From positions 806,001 through 870,000 of the forward strand of contig JAMWET010001661.1 in the NCBI GenBank assembly GCA_024036415.1: a DNA stretch of 64,000 bases, given 5' to 3'. The DNA is from Prochilodus magdalenae. Taxonomy: Eukaryota; Chordata; Actinopteri; Characiformes; Prochilodontidae. The translations under genes were made by a program, and so were the position numbers. Positions 1 to 11,371 of the stretch are shown here, piece after piece; the first letter of the stretch is position 1; each line of letters starts with the position of its first letter. The notes below the pieces were generated by a model that searched no databases, was not told where the DNA came from, and was given only the letters and a program-made list of their open reading frames with translations.

Positions 1-1262
1 AAATAATGACAAAGACAGTTCATCAGACAAATAAGGCCTTTACACATAGTCCACGTTTATAATGACAGTGAGCCATACAATCTCAAAAAAACATATAGTC
101 AAGACAATTAGAGATCACTCAATATCTCCACACACACACACAGAGGCATGTATGTGTGATATAGATGATATAGGCTTAATAATATTTGTTATATCAATTT
201 TTGTTACTAATCTTCTGAGACTAATGAATGCTGAGGTTTCCAGTCAAAAGTTGCAAATCTTTTTTGCAGCCATGTTTGCAGCTCTGAGATGCCGGGCAGG
301 ACGAGCAATAGCCCACCTAATGAGGGCTGCAATCTCCGTCCCACACAACCTCCAGCATGCATCTAGGAATGCAAACCCAACAGATAATTCTGGAAGTACC
401 TTGTGCAAAGTACCATTCAAATATATTTTGTGAGGTATATTTTGAAGTGTTGGATTTAGCATCTCAGAATGTGGACAGGAACTTTGAGAAAGATATGCAA
501 CAGGACCGTACCATCTAAATAGCTTCCATTAACTGCTTATCCACACCCACTGATTAAAGAATTGCCACAGCATTATACAAGCTGGTTGCTGTAGTGTTGT
601 GGGCAAATATCTTGTGTAAGTGTAGTCGTCCTAGTGTAAAGATTCTGTTTTTTTTTTTTTTATCCATCATTTTCAAAATTTGCTAAAGAATTTGTGAATG
701 GAACCTGCTTCTGTTTCTATACCTGTTTCTCTACCTTTGCGATAATACAGCACAGAAATAAGGTTCAGAGGTTTTCAGAATCTGTAGTCAATCTTTCCAT
801 TTAATCTTATGACAAGATAATACGTGACTCCGTTCTGGAGGTTATAAAGAGGGGGTGGGATACACATCTTCTGTCTCTCATTGCGTGTAAGTGGTGGATT
901 TGTGCCTCTGTGTTGTATAAATCTGACCAACAGACATTTAGGAAATCACTATGGATTTATCCATCAAAAACTTCTTATCCTTCATTCACTCCACATCTGA
1001 GACATGAGAAATGGCATCCAAAAAGTTGACCGCTGCTGAAGTTACTGCAGCCATTTTGGGAAGCGCCAATGAAAATAACAGAGCATTTTGATGTGAAGCA
1101 TATAGATATTATTTTGCATTTTAGTTTGGGAAAATATACTAAAGACAAGAACAAGAACACCATGTTAGCCTAATAGCTTAGTGGTAATCTAAAGGATCAA
1201 GATTCAGACACCTACTGCAATGGCTGATCGACTACATCTGTTGTGAGTCTTAAAAAAGAATT
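1..1262. other. noncoding, no gene seen
   Basis: AT-rich noncoding DNA. It holds only a short CA run near 130 and a poly-T run near 645-661. Short open frames on both strands have no recognisable domains and overlap each other, so I treat them as chance. A weak tRNA-like stretch near 1168-1210 is noted under rejected items. Confidence 0.6.
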
Positions 1263-1273
1263 CTATTAACCAA

Positions 1274-1405
1274 AACTTCTGCATAATTAAATAGTTGATG
1301 TAAACAAAGTCATTCAGAGTGGTTTGGTATGAAATGCTCCTGTCTGGAAAAACGTAATGAGACATAATTGCTCACTGTGGAGCTGAGCCAGACGTCCACC
1401 TCTAA
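1274..1405 (+). repeat. interspersed repeat R1, copy 1
   Basis: This stretch is clearly similar to 55801-55936. Both contain a CTGCATAATTAA block, then CATTCAGAGTG, then a TGAAATG-TCCTG block, then an ACTGTGG block, in the same order and spacing. A likely distal part of the same family lies at about 1655-1725, which resembles 63340-63400 (CCTATCA-TACCACT followed by TTTCACA-CAAACC). No coding potential is seen. It is an old dispersed element of unknown class. Confidence 0.6.
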
Positions 1406-2489
1406 AAGCACCCTCATGGAAAATTATTTCTGTTAGTCATGAATACACTGTCTGATGTCTGATGTCTATTTTAATAGTTCTGAAAAGATTTCTTAAACTC
1501 CATTCATGGTGGAGGACCTAATGAGGCACAAAAGTCCCCAAAGAAGAGTTATTATTTCCAGATTTTATCATCATTAACATTCCATAATACTGAGAAGACT
1601 TGCACAGGTTTTGTATAGATAAGTAAAAGGACTATGTTTGTGTTGTAGACATGGTAAAACCTGGTTCCTATCATCACCACTGTAAAGAAACTTAAACCAT
1701 TTCACACCAAACCACTAACAGTGACTATCAACCCTGAAACAACCTCCATCCCATTGTTATACTGAACTGAAATGCCACTTTAGTGTGATTTGGATTGAAA
1801 CTCTTGTGATGTGAATATTTACAACCTGCTGGTATCTGGTGACATGAGAACTTTGTGCGGGGAGAAAAACTAAGTGTAGAGGAAAAGTAAAAAGACAAGT
1901 AGACATATGTGCAAAAACCCACTGCCCCATTTCTCAGGAGTGACAGCTTGCTCAATAATTCATACAATTAGTTTCTCTCCTTAAGCAAGCTCTCTTGTTT
2001 CAGTAACCCACTTCGACCTTAGAACCCTTCGCTGTCTTATTAGTCAGCCCACATTGATTTTGTGTAGAGTGTAATTAATGTGACGACATGAGCGGTTGAT
2101 TTTGGACATCTGTATCTGTCAGGCATGCTGCTCACAACTCTGGCCTGCCACACTGTCCGCCACACTATTACTACACCTACCATTACCAGTCAGAATGCAT
2201 CAACTCTTCATACTGCCGACGATCAGCATTTAAAAATTATCGCCACGTTAACCTTCAATCCAGTGACAGTGACGTTTTAAGAATTAGGCCTGTGCTTCAT
2301 TCATTAACCCCAATGCTGTGTTTGCCTGTGTGCAATAGATGATCAATGGCACACTGAAACTTCCATTGAAATTCTACTCCCACTAATGCCAACATTCTGC
2401 AGACCGATATGCAAGCTTATTAATACCAATAAGGTATTATGATATATCAAATCATAGTCATGAAAAAGCCCAACTGCAACAGACATTGG
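1406..2489. other. noncoding, mostly unique
   Basis: No gene seen. About 1655-1725 may be the outer part of repeat R1. The rest, including the 79-codon minus-strand frame near 1728-1967, has no recognisable domain. Confidence 0.5.
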
Positions 2490-3075
2490 TTTGGCTCTAT
2501 AATTGTGTTCTTTATTTTCAAATCATATAATACATGACTCATTGACTATACATGATATATTAGATAAAGATAAACTTGCATCCTTGTCCAGGCTTGTTTG
2601 ACTGTGTTCCAATTGTTTTAAACTTCTTGATGATTCCTCTGACTGTAGATATGGGTTTGTGTAGGCCAGTGGCTATTTTCTTGTAGCCATTTCCTGGCTT
2701 ATGAAGGTCAACACACATCTACCCTACGTGAATGGTGTGTTCTTTTATCTGTCCCATGTTGAAGAGTGGATAAGAGAAGTAGGCCTCTGTGTCATGTCAT
2801 ATTTATACCCCATGGAAACAGGAAGTGATGAATTATGAATTAAAAGTTCCTTGACACTCTATATAACTTTTTAAACTACAATAAAAATGACAGGAATGCT
2901 TCAATTACATCTATAAATTGTTAGGGGTGCCAATAATTGTGGAACAGGTGATTTTATGAGAAATATTTTTTGAGTTAACAAGTTTCAGGGTGAGATTATG
3001 CTTCTGCAGTAGAAATGTCATTTATCTGAAGGCTTTTAACACATCTTAATGAGGGGTGCCAATAATTGTGTATAT
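2490..3075 (-). mobile_element. Tc1-like DNA transposon relic, 5' part
   Basis: On the minus strand this is the start of a Tc1/mariner element: a terminal region followed by the N-terminal part of the transposase. The motif GGGTGCCAATAATTGTG occurs twice in the same orientation, at about 2923-2939 and 3054-3070. That is the arrangement of an IR/DR-type terminal repeat with an outer and an inner transposase-binding site. The element is cut off after the DNA-binding region; no catalytic domain or second terminus is seen up to 2490. Confidence 0.75.
2575..2757 (-). pseudogene. Tc1-like transposase N-terminal fragment
   Basis: Reading the minus strand from the ATG at 2757 gives MGQIKEHTIHVG, a stop, and then a frame with LHKPGNGYKKIATGL and STVRGIIKKFK. 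This matches the first paired-like helix-turn-helix of Tc1-type transposases: LHK-GNGYKKIA-L followed by STV-IIKKF. There is a premature stop about 13 codons in, and the later HTH, the AT-hook-like linker and the DDE catalytic domain are missing. It is a dead fragment. Host function is not suggested. Confidence 0.75.
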
Positions 3076-5159
3076 ATACAGTATATTACAAATAATGTTA
3101 ATATTAATATTAAGTCTGTTTCATTAAAACTAATAAATACATTCAAAAAATTTTCCTTCAGGGTCAAATTTAAGCATATAATACTAGAGCAATTAAGAAG
3201 ATTCCTACTTACTCTGATATTAATAGCTTTTTCAAACCGGATGCAACACACTTAAACTCAGTAATGAAGAAACTTGCTATTATCAAATATGGATGTTTCG
3301 AAAACCAGCCTTAAGTAGGTTCAACAACAGCACATGGAGGTCACATCATTTCAAAAATATTATATGTCATTAGCAAGCTTTGAAATATTTTCTGTGTGGT
3401 GGATGTTTCATGGCATTTTTTCACTTATGTGAACTCTCCTAGGGGGGATTTTTGTGAGGAAGCCGCTGGAGAAGGTCATTCAATAGGAAAAAGGTGGAAA
3501 GAAGCAATAAGATGAACAGCCATCACAGCTGAAAGGCTGGGGATATTATTAGTCGCATTAAAGAGAAAAGATGAAAAGGGCCAAATAGACTGGAGAAAAA
3601 TGACTTCTTACTTTCCTCTCTCTCAGTACGCTGGGTTTAATCACCTCTTATATTTACCCATATGTGCAGACAGTCATTACGGCTTTGAACAGAATCTTAC
3701 TGAAATATCAAGGCCATACAGCAGAACGGTGCTACAAATTACAGGAAGGTACTCTGAGATAGAAAAGGTAATATGAATTTTCAACATTTGGTTCTCTGCA
3801 GGCTTTAAGACCATCAAAACCCTCAAGAGCTCACATCTCAAATGTGTCGTTGCTGTAGATATCACAAGGCCTTTGAGGACTACAAGGAGCATGTATGTTC
3901 ATGACCATGTTGAATTGAACTTTCAGAGCTCTGCCCATAAATGTGTTTTTTTTTTCTAACTCTTGTGAGGTCAAGCTTTAAAAAGTCCCATCCTAGTGAT
4001 GTTGAGGTTCTAGTTTATATTCTGCTGTAACAGACTGTGATGCTGTACACTACCCATTCATTTTGTGAATTTCTAGATTCTATGTAAGTGTATCTATGTA
4101 ATGATCAGATTTTCATTTAACTCATTACTAAATTAAAACAGAGAACCCAGTAAAACAAATATCATAAACAGTTCTATAGTTTTTCATCTATTAACTGAAC
4201 GGAAGTAATCCAAAATTAAGTGTCTTTGTCTGCACAACCCTCTAAAAAACACATTAGATTCTGTCTCAACATTTTTCTCTAATTCTCTTATAACACTGTT
4301 CATGCAGCCATTCCAAAATGCAACATATCTTCTGCTTCAACCACTCTGTGTAGACTAACTTTTATTTTAGAGTTGTTGCCTTTCTTCAGGATCCAATTTT
4401 GCTAAGTTTCAGTGGCATGCATTAACAATTGTGTGTGGTAAAGACCAGATGTTGATGGTAAAGATTCAAATTAATGTTTGATGTTTTTTTAAGTAAAATG
4501 GTTTAAACAAATTTACACCAAATAAGCCTAAATAAGTTTATAACCTCCTGTACTCTACAGATCAGATACACTCAAGATCTTGGTTATTTACACATCAACA
4601 AATATATCTGTACAGCTGGTTATGAGGGCCTCATAAAGCAATCTGTATTAATGACAATGGTGTAAAAGTAAAATACACCCTGCAACTGTAGGGTGAACCC
4701 AACAGTAGAAAGTAGGTATTCTAGCAGAACTTTTCTGGTCAGCTCAGAATCTCCCAAACCTAGGCCTGGGAAACCAAAACAAAATATTTCATTTATCTAA
4801 TTATTAAGATTAATTTGTGCCAGAATGATGGGAAGCGAAGAGTGTGAAGATGTAAGAGCACCACACCATCCTACCTCATTTGTAAAGCATGGTGGAGGCA
4901 ATGCTACTAGTTACTAGTGCTTATATATTTAAATGCTTCAAAACTATAAAATGTATTACAGATGCTGTCAGAAAATACTCATGAAGACAAGAAGCACTTC
5001 TAGAGAAACCACTGTACCACTGAGATAATCCTATTCAAATCAAAAGAGCTAATGTTTATGCTAATGACTCTCTCTGGGTTCTATAACACCTCCATGTTAC
5101 AGATCACACATTTAGTGATTCTGTTTAGTGTTTTTTTTCATCCCCCCCATCCTCTAAAA
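3076..5159. other. noncoding, no gene seen
   Basis: About 2 kb of AT-rich DNA. Two overlapping short frames on opposite strands at 3036-3255 have no recognisable domain. Short homopolymer runs lie near 3943 (T) and 5130 (T). Nothing else supported. Confidence 0.55.
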
Positions 5160-6010
5160 TGAACTCCAACAGCTCAGTCCAGCGTGCTTAAAAGGGTCAG
5201 TCGGCAAGGCTAATAATTTATTGTCCTAGCAACGTGCTAACATGCAGTGACATCGTGCGGAAATGACAGCGCAAGGCTAACCGGCTAACATTTCGCTTGA
5301 CTGATTAAGCGATGCAAATTGTCATAAATATCCATGACCTGGGAATAAATGAGCTGCATTTAAGAAACAGTGGTAGTTAAACAATTAGCATTGCGGTCCC
5401 CTCGATGATGGAACTCCCATTCTCACTCATTAAGAAGCTCTGTCTTTTAGCAGTTTATCCCCGCTGTTTTATGAATTCTGAATTACACCTCATTAATGTG
5501 TCATTTACATAATTACCGGGAACGAGGACAGCACGCACAGTAGGGCAAGCCTCTTTTAGAGGGAAAAAGATAAATAAATAAAAGCGAACCGGCGAGATGG
5601 TCCCATGCTGCATGTGACGTGTGATTATTTACTGGCCGGTTTTGGTGGGAAAAGCTCTTGGGTCCCCTCCATCCTCCCCCAGCATGACTCTGCTACAGCA
5701 GACAGACCCCTGAAGAACGCAGTTCTTCACACCCTGCGAAAATCACCATGATGAACGTTGCGAAGCGACAGCTGCAGCTGGCTGATAGACCCTCGGCGAG
5801 CAAGGCGGGATTGTTTCATATCTGCAATTAATATACCTCCAATAAGGAGCTTCATGCTGCTTCTGAAACACGAGCACAGACACATTAGCAATTATCACTG
5901 ATTCCATCATCGCCGAGATGGGCTGCTCTGTGATACATTCTCTCCCAAAGACCGAAACCTGCGAACCATTGGTACGCAGAGATGCAGACTGGTGTTAACA
6001 TCGCTAATGA
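5160..6010. promoter_or_regulatory. candidate conserved noncoding element
   Basis: Base composition and motif content change abruptly from the AT-rich repeats on either side. The block is more complex, with CpG-containing words and several homeodomain-type TAAT sites, an octamer ATGCAAAT at 5312-5319, CATTAATG-type and ATTACC sites, and a CAGCTGCAGCTG double E-box near 5771. It has no long frame and no known repeat signature. This texture is typical of teleost developmental enhancers, but conservation cannot be shown from one sequence. Confidence 0.4.
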
Positions 6011-6405
6011 TCGTTGTGCTCAGCTTTTTCTGTAAAGCCTTCCTGTAAAATACCATTAGTTCCATGTGCTAACATGGCTAGTGTGAGATGAGCTCATTTC
6101 TTTTGACAACAAGATGACTTCTTTCCAAGGCTGAAATACAAATAACCATGAGCAGTTTATAGGTATTAGCAAAGGTGAACTCTGACTATACTATAAATGT
6201 CAAAACACAACTACTGGACAATGCTAACTCCCCGCTAAAGTCTCCATGTGACTCTAGCAGTTTGTTAGCATTAAACTGATGTAAACAGCATTTCATGAAA
6301 TACCCTTCATGGTTTTGCTTAAAGCTAGCAAAAGACCTATTAGCATATATTTTATCCTGTAGCAGTTTTACAGCAACTTCTTCAGTAGTATTTCATGAGA
6401 AGTTT
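6011..6405. other. noncoding, no gene seen
   Basis: No gene or repeat recognised. Confidence 0.5.
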
Positions 6406-6462
6406 TGTGTGTGTGTGTGTGTGTGTGTGTGTAGGTGTGTGTGGGTGTATGCCTGTATGTGT
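6406..6462. repeat. (GT)n microsatellite
   Basis: A pure TG run to about 6433, then an interrupted tail (GGTG, TATG) to about 6462. The small frame running through it is a simple-repeat artefact (CVCVCV). Confidence 0.95.
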
Positions 6463-6610
6463 AATGAAATTAAATTAGCACAATTTATCAAAAATGGTGG
6501 TTGGTTGATTCCTCAGTCAAATCCTGAGACATATGCTGAGACATATATTTTGACACATTAGGTCTTCTTTTTAGTGCTAGACTACAGGAGAGCTCGCTTA
6601 GACATATCAA

Positions 6611-7700
6611 GTTGAAGTCATAAGTTTACATAAAATGCATATTTCTCCCCTCCACAGATGTCAACAAACTATATTCATTTATTCATTCATCTTTTGAATT
6701 GCTTTTCCTTCTGGGTCATTGGGTAGAAGGCATCAAAAAAGCTTTTAGCAAATTGATTAGGATATCCACTTTGGATCATCAATTAAAAAAAGATAATTTC
6801 ACTCATAATTCACTAGAGGTTTACATACAGAAAATTATATCATGGCTTGTAAAGCTTCTGATAGGATAATTTGAGTTGACTGGTGGTAAACCTGTAGCAG
6901 TTTTGTAAGGCATCCTTGATGTGTTCTTTACAAGCCTAGAAGACAAGCCAAAAAACTGGTCCTCCACAAGTCTTATACACCTGAAGGTACCATGTTAAGT
7001 GTTCAAATATAATATAAGTTTTATATTTAAACTCCATGGGACCATCATACCTTTCAAGACGGAGATGTGTTTGGTCTTCTAGAGATGAATACACTTTGGT
7101 GGGAAAAATACAAATTAATCCAAGGACAACAGCAAATGACCTTGAATATGCTCAAGAAAACAGCAAGAAAGAATCCACTGCTCTAAACCGCCATAATACA
7201 ACCATGTTACAGTTTTCATACGCAACCGGGGACAAAGACCTGTCCTCTGGTCTTATGGAACTTGGCCAGAAAGACCATTGCTATGTCTGGCGAAAAAAGC
7301 GGTTGGCTTGCAAGCCTAACAACACCATCTTCAGGGTGACCCATGAGGGTGGCAGCATCATGCTGTATGGGTGCTTCATTTCAGGATGGACTGGTGAAAA
7401 TAGATGGAAAGTTATGTGGAGATTTTGAAGCAACATCTAAAAACATCGGCCAGGCAGGTGAAGCTTGGGTGCAAAGGGTCTTCCAAAAGGACAATGACCT
7501 CACGCATACCTCTAAAGTTGTTGCAAAATGGCTAAAGGACAACAAAGTAAAGGTCAAGTAAAGGGCAGAACACAAAGCTGACAAAGGTAACTGATACACC
7601 AGTTTGGTCAAGAGAAATGGGACAAAATAACTTGACCAATGACCAATAATTTTTTGAGAGATGGCTGTGGAAGGCTACCTGAAAAGTTTTACCCAAGTTG
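6611..7700 (+). mobile_element. Sleeping Beauty-like Tc1 relic
   Basis: The left end carries GTTGAAGTCATAAGTTTACA at 6611-6630, very close to the outer repeat of Sleeping Beauty/salmonid-type Tc1 elements. A second GAGGTTTACATAC-type motif at about 6816-6829 fits the inner direct repeat. Between 7036 and 7560 lies a broken transposase. The segment near 7664-7698 (GTGGAAGGCTACCTGAAAAG) matches the noncoding tail that follows the transposase in this group. The right inverted repeat is missing, so the element is truncated near 7700. Confidence 0.85.
7036..7561 (+). pseudogene. Tc1-like transposase, decayed
   Basis: The first frame (7036-7428) contains EYTLVGKIQINPRTTANDL, typical of the second HTH region, then RHNTT, VWRKKRLACKP and GGSIMLYGC. 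The last corresponds to the GGSIMLWGC motif between the first two catalytic aspartates. The reading continues in another frame (7343-7561) with FQKDNDLTHTSKVVAKWLKD, which contains the second aspartate region, and stops before the third catalytic residue. The block with the first aspartate (usually WSDET) is lost by a short deletion. At least one frameshift and one deletion make it inactive. The match covers roughly the middle of a ~340-residue protein. Confidence 0.9.
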
Positions 7701-8454
7701 TGTTATCACATGTACTAGGTACTAAACACATGTATACAAACATGTATGGAGCTACTGGGAATGTGGCTACTGGAAATGTCTAGCATAATTCTAATATCAT
7801 TTGTAACGAATGGAAGTATGGTTTTAGGTGGGTGCTCTCGTAGAGAGGTGGATACTTAGCTTCCATGAAGAGACACGCAGGGAACATGTCGTGAAGGGGT
7901 TTCAGAGCCAGTTTAATGAACAATAAGAGCACCAAGACTTCACTCGTCACAAGTTCCCAGATAACACCAGTTGGAGAACCCAGGCTACAACTTAGTACAG
8001 TTCACGCACATTCTCTCCCGTGCTTTCCTCCACACTCTCCATTATTCGATCCGGCTCTCCACTGTGCACTGCACCTGCCTTAAAGTGACCGTTACACAAT
8101 GTATCAGAAATCTCAGAAATCCTTATGCGTTCTGAAGACCTGGAAGGCCCTAAGGATTCCTCTCTGAGTATCAGAGTAAATGCGGCATAAAACCTGTGTA
8201 ATAATTTTGAGTAAGGTAATTTTAGTAATTTTAGTAAGTACTCAGATATTCTAGCACAAAACCACACAGAAAAGCCCAATAGGTTCATAGGAAAATGAAT
8301 ACTTAGGGAGACTGTAAAAGAACCCATTAATACTCTTCTATTGTTGCAGTGTTATTCTGTTATTATTTTAGCTAGAATACTACATATGTGCATACATGTA
8401 CACACACAATTATCATATCACTCAGGCCTACCTCAAATTATCATACTCTATATA
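7701..8454. other. noncoding, unidentified moderately complex block
   Basis: The part at about 7800-8130 is less AT-rich and could be an old retroelement piece on the minus strand. A 111-codon minus-strand frame at 7992-8327 has no recognisable domain. I cannot assign it. Confidence 0.4.
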
Positions 8455-8750
8455 TCACTGAGCACTTTATTAGAAACACCTCCTTGTATCTTTATCAGCT
8501 ATACCTACTATACAGGAGCACTTTGCAGTTCTACAGTGACAGACTGTAGTTCATCTGTTTCTCTGCATGCTTTTTTGCCCTGTTCTTTAATGGTCAGGAC
8601 CCCTACAGGACCATCATAGAGCACACATTATTTGGGTGGTGGATCATTCTCAGCATTGCAGTGACACTGAGGTGTCATGCTTGTATAGGTGGATCAGACA
8701 CAGCAGTGCTGCTGGAGTTTTTAAACACATTAGTGTCACTCGTGGACGTG
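8455..8750 (+). mobile_element. fold-back DNA element, left arm only (fused to a Tc1-like end)
   Basis: From about 8495 this follows the same order of blocks as 16180-16450 and 52610-52800: AGGAGCACTTTG, ACAGACTGTAG, TTCTTTAATGGTCAGGACCC, GGTGGATCATTCTCAGCA, CAGTGACACTGA and GACACAGCAGTGCTG. Only the left arm is present. It is preceded at 8460-8485 by CACTTTATTAGAAACACC, the terminal motif of another Tc1-like family that also forms the minisatellite at 39.5 kb. Confidence 0.75.
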
Positions 8751-9499
8751 TCAAGAAAGTTAATTTCTGGGAACCATACACGTTTTAACCAAACATCATT
8801 TCTACAAATCGTTTCTAGTGGGGGAAAATGGGCAAAGCGGAATTAGGACAAACTCTCCCCAAATCCGCCATGTATTAAATGTCTCTAGCAACGTCTTTGG
8901 CCCAGCAAGGTACGGTGTAGGTTATTTGTAAGATAAATGGACCCAGGGAAACAGATGACAGGTCTTTAGCTCAAGTATAGAATGCAATTAACTGGCAAAT
9001 GAGGCCAGGCTAACCCAAATGACCAATGAGAATGGGCACTGCCTCCGGGGGGAATGAGAATTCAACTCCTAACTAATCTGCAAACAGTTCAGTCAACTCC
9101 ACTGAGCTGTGAAATGGCGTGTGACACTTTAACCAGTTCAGATTTGTGTATTCAAAATTATTCAGCAGAGTTTGAGACATAGAGTCAAGTCCTGTAAAAT
9201 GCATTTGCCTTTTATTTATTTATTTATTTTTCTCTGTTGTGACAGAAAATAGGCAGAGAGGCATCAAACTTGCCCAAAGGGTTGGAATATTCCTTCACTA
9301 GAAAAAAAAAAAAAAAACAGACTTCACTGCCAAAGGCTAAAAGGCTGTGTGGTTCCTGCATACCGATGTAAGACAGTTTGACTATTTTCAGTTACTTTCA
9401 GCTCTCCACCATGTTCAGGAGCTGAGTCATGCAGTCTCTGAGAGCCCGTGGAGCTGTCCGAGGTCCTGAAACAGTCCTGACTCCGTCCTGGCACAAGAC

Positions 9500-9500
<1 letters not shown>
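8751..9500. other. noncoding with simple runs
   Basis: No gene seen. Contains a (TTTA)n run near 9210-9230 and a 17-base poly-A near 9301-9317. Around 8880-9120 the sequence is moderately complex but has no recognised signature. Confidence 0.5.
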
Positions 9501-9530
<30 letters not shown>

Positions 9531-9536
9531 AAGAAG
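9501..9536. repeat. (AAG)n microsatellite
   Basis: Twelve uninterrupted AAG units. Confidence 0.95.
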
Positions 9537-9629
9537 ATAAAGGAGAAAAGAAGGCAGGTTTATCTTTTAGTTCTACTCAGTAAAATATATTACTAGGGAG
9601 CTATCACACCATGTGGGAGAAGAGGGGTG

Positions 9630-9768
9630 GATTGCCAGTCTGGGTTACTATGCTGTGCTACACCAATAAGAGTCCTTGGGCAAGATTCCTAACACTGCCT
9701 GGCCTACCTGTACATTAAATAACCTTGGAAGTCATTCTGGATAAGAGCATTAGCTAAGTGCCATAAAT
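9630..9768 (+). mobile_element. SINE/LINE2-type 3' tail
   Basis: The stretch contains GAGTCCTTGGGCAAGA, CTGGCCTACCTGTA and TCTGGATAAGAGCATTAGC, ending in GCCATAAAT. These match, with drift, the tail shared by fish V-SINE-like elements and LINE2 (consensus around CTCTGGATAAGAGCGTCTGC). No tRNA-derived head is visible upstream, so the copy is 5' truncated or decayed. Confidence 0.65.
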
Positions 9769-9895
9769 ATTCATTCACTTATCTTCTCTTTCTCCTTCTG
9801 GGTCACAGGGGTTGCTGGAGCTTGCACTGGCACTCATTGTGTGCAAGGCAGAAAACATAATGTACAGGTCACCAGTTTATTACAGGGCTAATTCT
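9769..9895 (+). repeat. interspersed repeat fragment
   Basis: The order CTTCTGGGTCACAGGGG, TTGCTGGAGC, GGCACTCATTGTGTGCAAGG and ACAGGTCACCAGT resembles a common fish repeat (consensus blocks: GGGTCGCGGGG, GCTGGAGCCTATCCCAG, GGACAGGTCGCCAGTCC). A shorter similar piece is at about 6675-6730. The class is uncertain. Confidence 0.5.
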
Positions 9896-10917
9896 AATAA
9901 TAATTATAATTATTGTTTCATAAAGCACCTTTCATATAGTCAAGGATCCGTTACAATAGGATCGACAGTGTGCGCGTAGTGGCTAAAACCTTGTATCATA
10001 GTTTTTGTTATTTTTCAGTTTGTAAAATAATATTAATATTTATAAATTATATAAATGTATATAATTATACAGTGTATAATGTATAATACACGCTTACTGT
10101 ATATTTCCGTGTCAGATGAAAATCTTGAGATCTTGTAACTGTGTTAATGCTCTTTATCCTGCATATTGAACTGACCAGTTTGCATAGATATACACATGTA
10201 ACCACTACAATGACCTCTTGATCATAGACCATCATACATCACTACCATATTGGCCCACGCAATTTGTCATAACAGTCAAAACATTGGTCTAGCTTGTGTT
10301 GTGTTCAGTTTGAAGTTCAAACCATTACACAATCTAAACTGGAAATTACCTGCCACAGGTAAAGACTAAACTGATTTTGGGGGATTGCCTGATAACATTA
10401 TAACATTACTGACTAGCCCACCACCAGAGACTATTTGTTAGCTAGCTATGAAAGATGAAAGATGGCATTTTTCTGCAAACTGATTTTTTGCAGCAAGCTG
10501 TTTTTGTTAGCTAAGTAACTGACATTTCATAAATCTGACTGTAGTTAGGTGCCTTTAAAAGTTTCCCAAGTACAAAGGAATGAGAAGGTGGTGGGAAGTA
10601 GATTTAATGCGGAAAGGTCAGAGGACAGATCAGACCCAGGATTAGAAAAGAAGCTATGCCTTTTGTGAAACCAAATTCATGCATGACAAAAGTTTTACAG
10701 GTTTATGGCTATTATTTATTTTCCACCACATGGAAAATGCAGTTCATTTAGCTTCATTAAATGAAGCAGCTAATTCAGTTTAGGCTAATACACACTTCTC
10801 TCTTTAATGTTTATTAGTGAGTTTAAATTGAGATTCAAAGTAACTGAAGAAACGTTTTTTTTTTTTAGTCATTACATAAAAGAGCAGCTTTACATCCGAA
10901 AAAAAAAAAAATGCAGC
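9896..10917. other. noncoding, no gene seen
   Basis: AT-rich, with A/T homopolymers near 10857 and 10899 and an imperfect ATA/TATA patch at 10020-10090. A CACCTTTCATA word near 9925 may be another repeat remnant. Confidence 0.5.
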
Positions 10918-11276
10918 CTTGATTCCTCTTTTGTCTTGGTGGAGACGACCAATGAATCTGTGTGTTAATGCACCGTGGTCAGCGCCAAGATGAATAGTTT
11001 GTTGTCACGCATCACACTGTGTGAGAACAGCTGCATGGGATGGATTATCACAGGACGCCGTTAGGAATCCATGTCGAAACGTCTGCATGTTGCATTAGCA
11101 AACGTCATGGCCTGACCCCATACTGAGAGACACTACTTCTGTATGTGCATCTTAACAAATATTGGCCATATCAGTGTGAATTTCTCATAATTTATTGTTC
11201 TTGCTAACCTTTATCTTTCTCCGCATTGCTGTGGACGCTTCCTTCTGGGTGCAACTCTTCTTTTGATGATGAATGT
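10918..11276 (+). mobile_element. nonautonomous Tc1-like family N1, copy 1
   Basis: Shares TTTTGTCTTGGTGGAGACGA, GCGCCAAGATGAATAGTTT, GCATGGGATGGATTATCACA and CTTCTGGGTGCAACT-TTTTGATGATGA with copies at 20.2, 30.5, 36.6 and 56.1 kb. The right terminal repeat ends at about 11276. The left end is missing. The repeat abuts the AT microsatellite that follows. Confidence 0.75.
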
Positions 11277-11303
11277 ACATATATATATATATATATATAT
11301 ATA

Positions 11304-11370
<67 letters not shown>
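11277..11370. repeat. (AT)n microsatellite
   Basis: Almost pure TA dinucleotides over about 90 bp, with a single interruption (ATAGTATA) near 11302. It begins exactly where the N1 element ends. Confidence 0.95.

Positions 11371-11371
<1 letters not shown>

Noticed and set aside
1151..1235. tRNA-like stretch (TAGCTTAGTGGTAATCT, then AGATTCAGAC)
   Set aside because: It has A-box and B-box-like words, but no acceptor stem or proper anticodon arm can be drawn. At most a decayed SINE head.
7992..8327. 111-codon minus-strand frame
   Set aside because: No motif recognised; residue composition unremarkable; no partner exon. May be part of an old retroelement but not supported as a gene.
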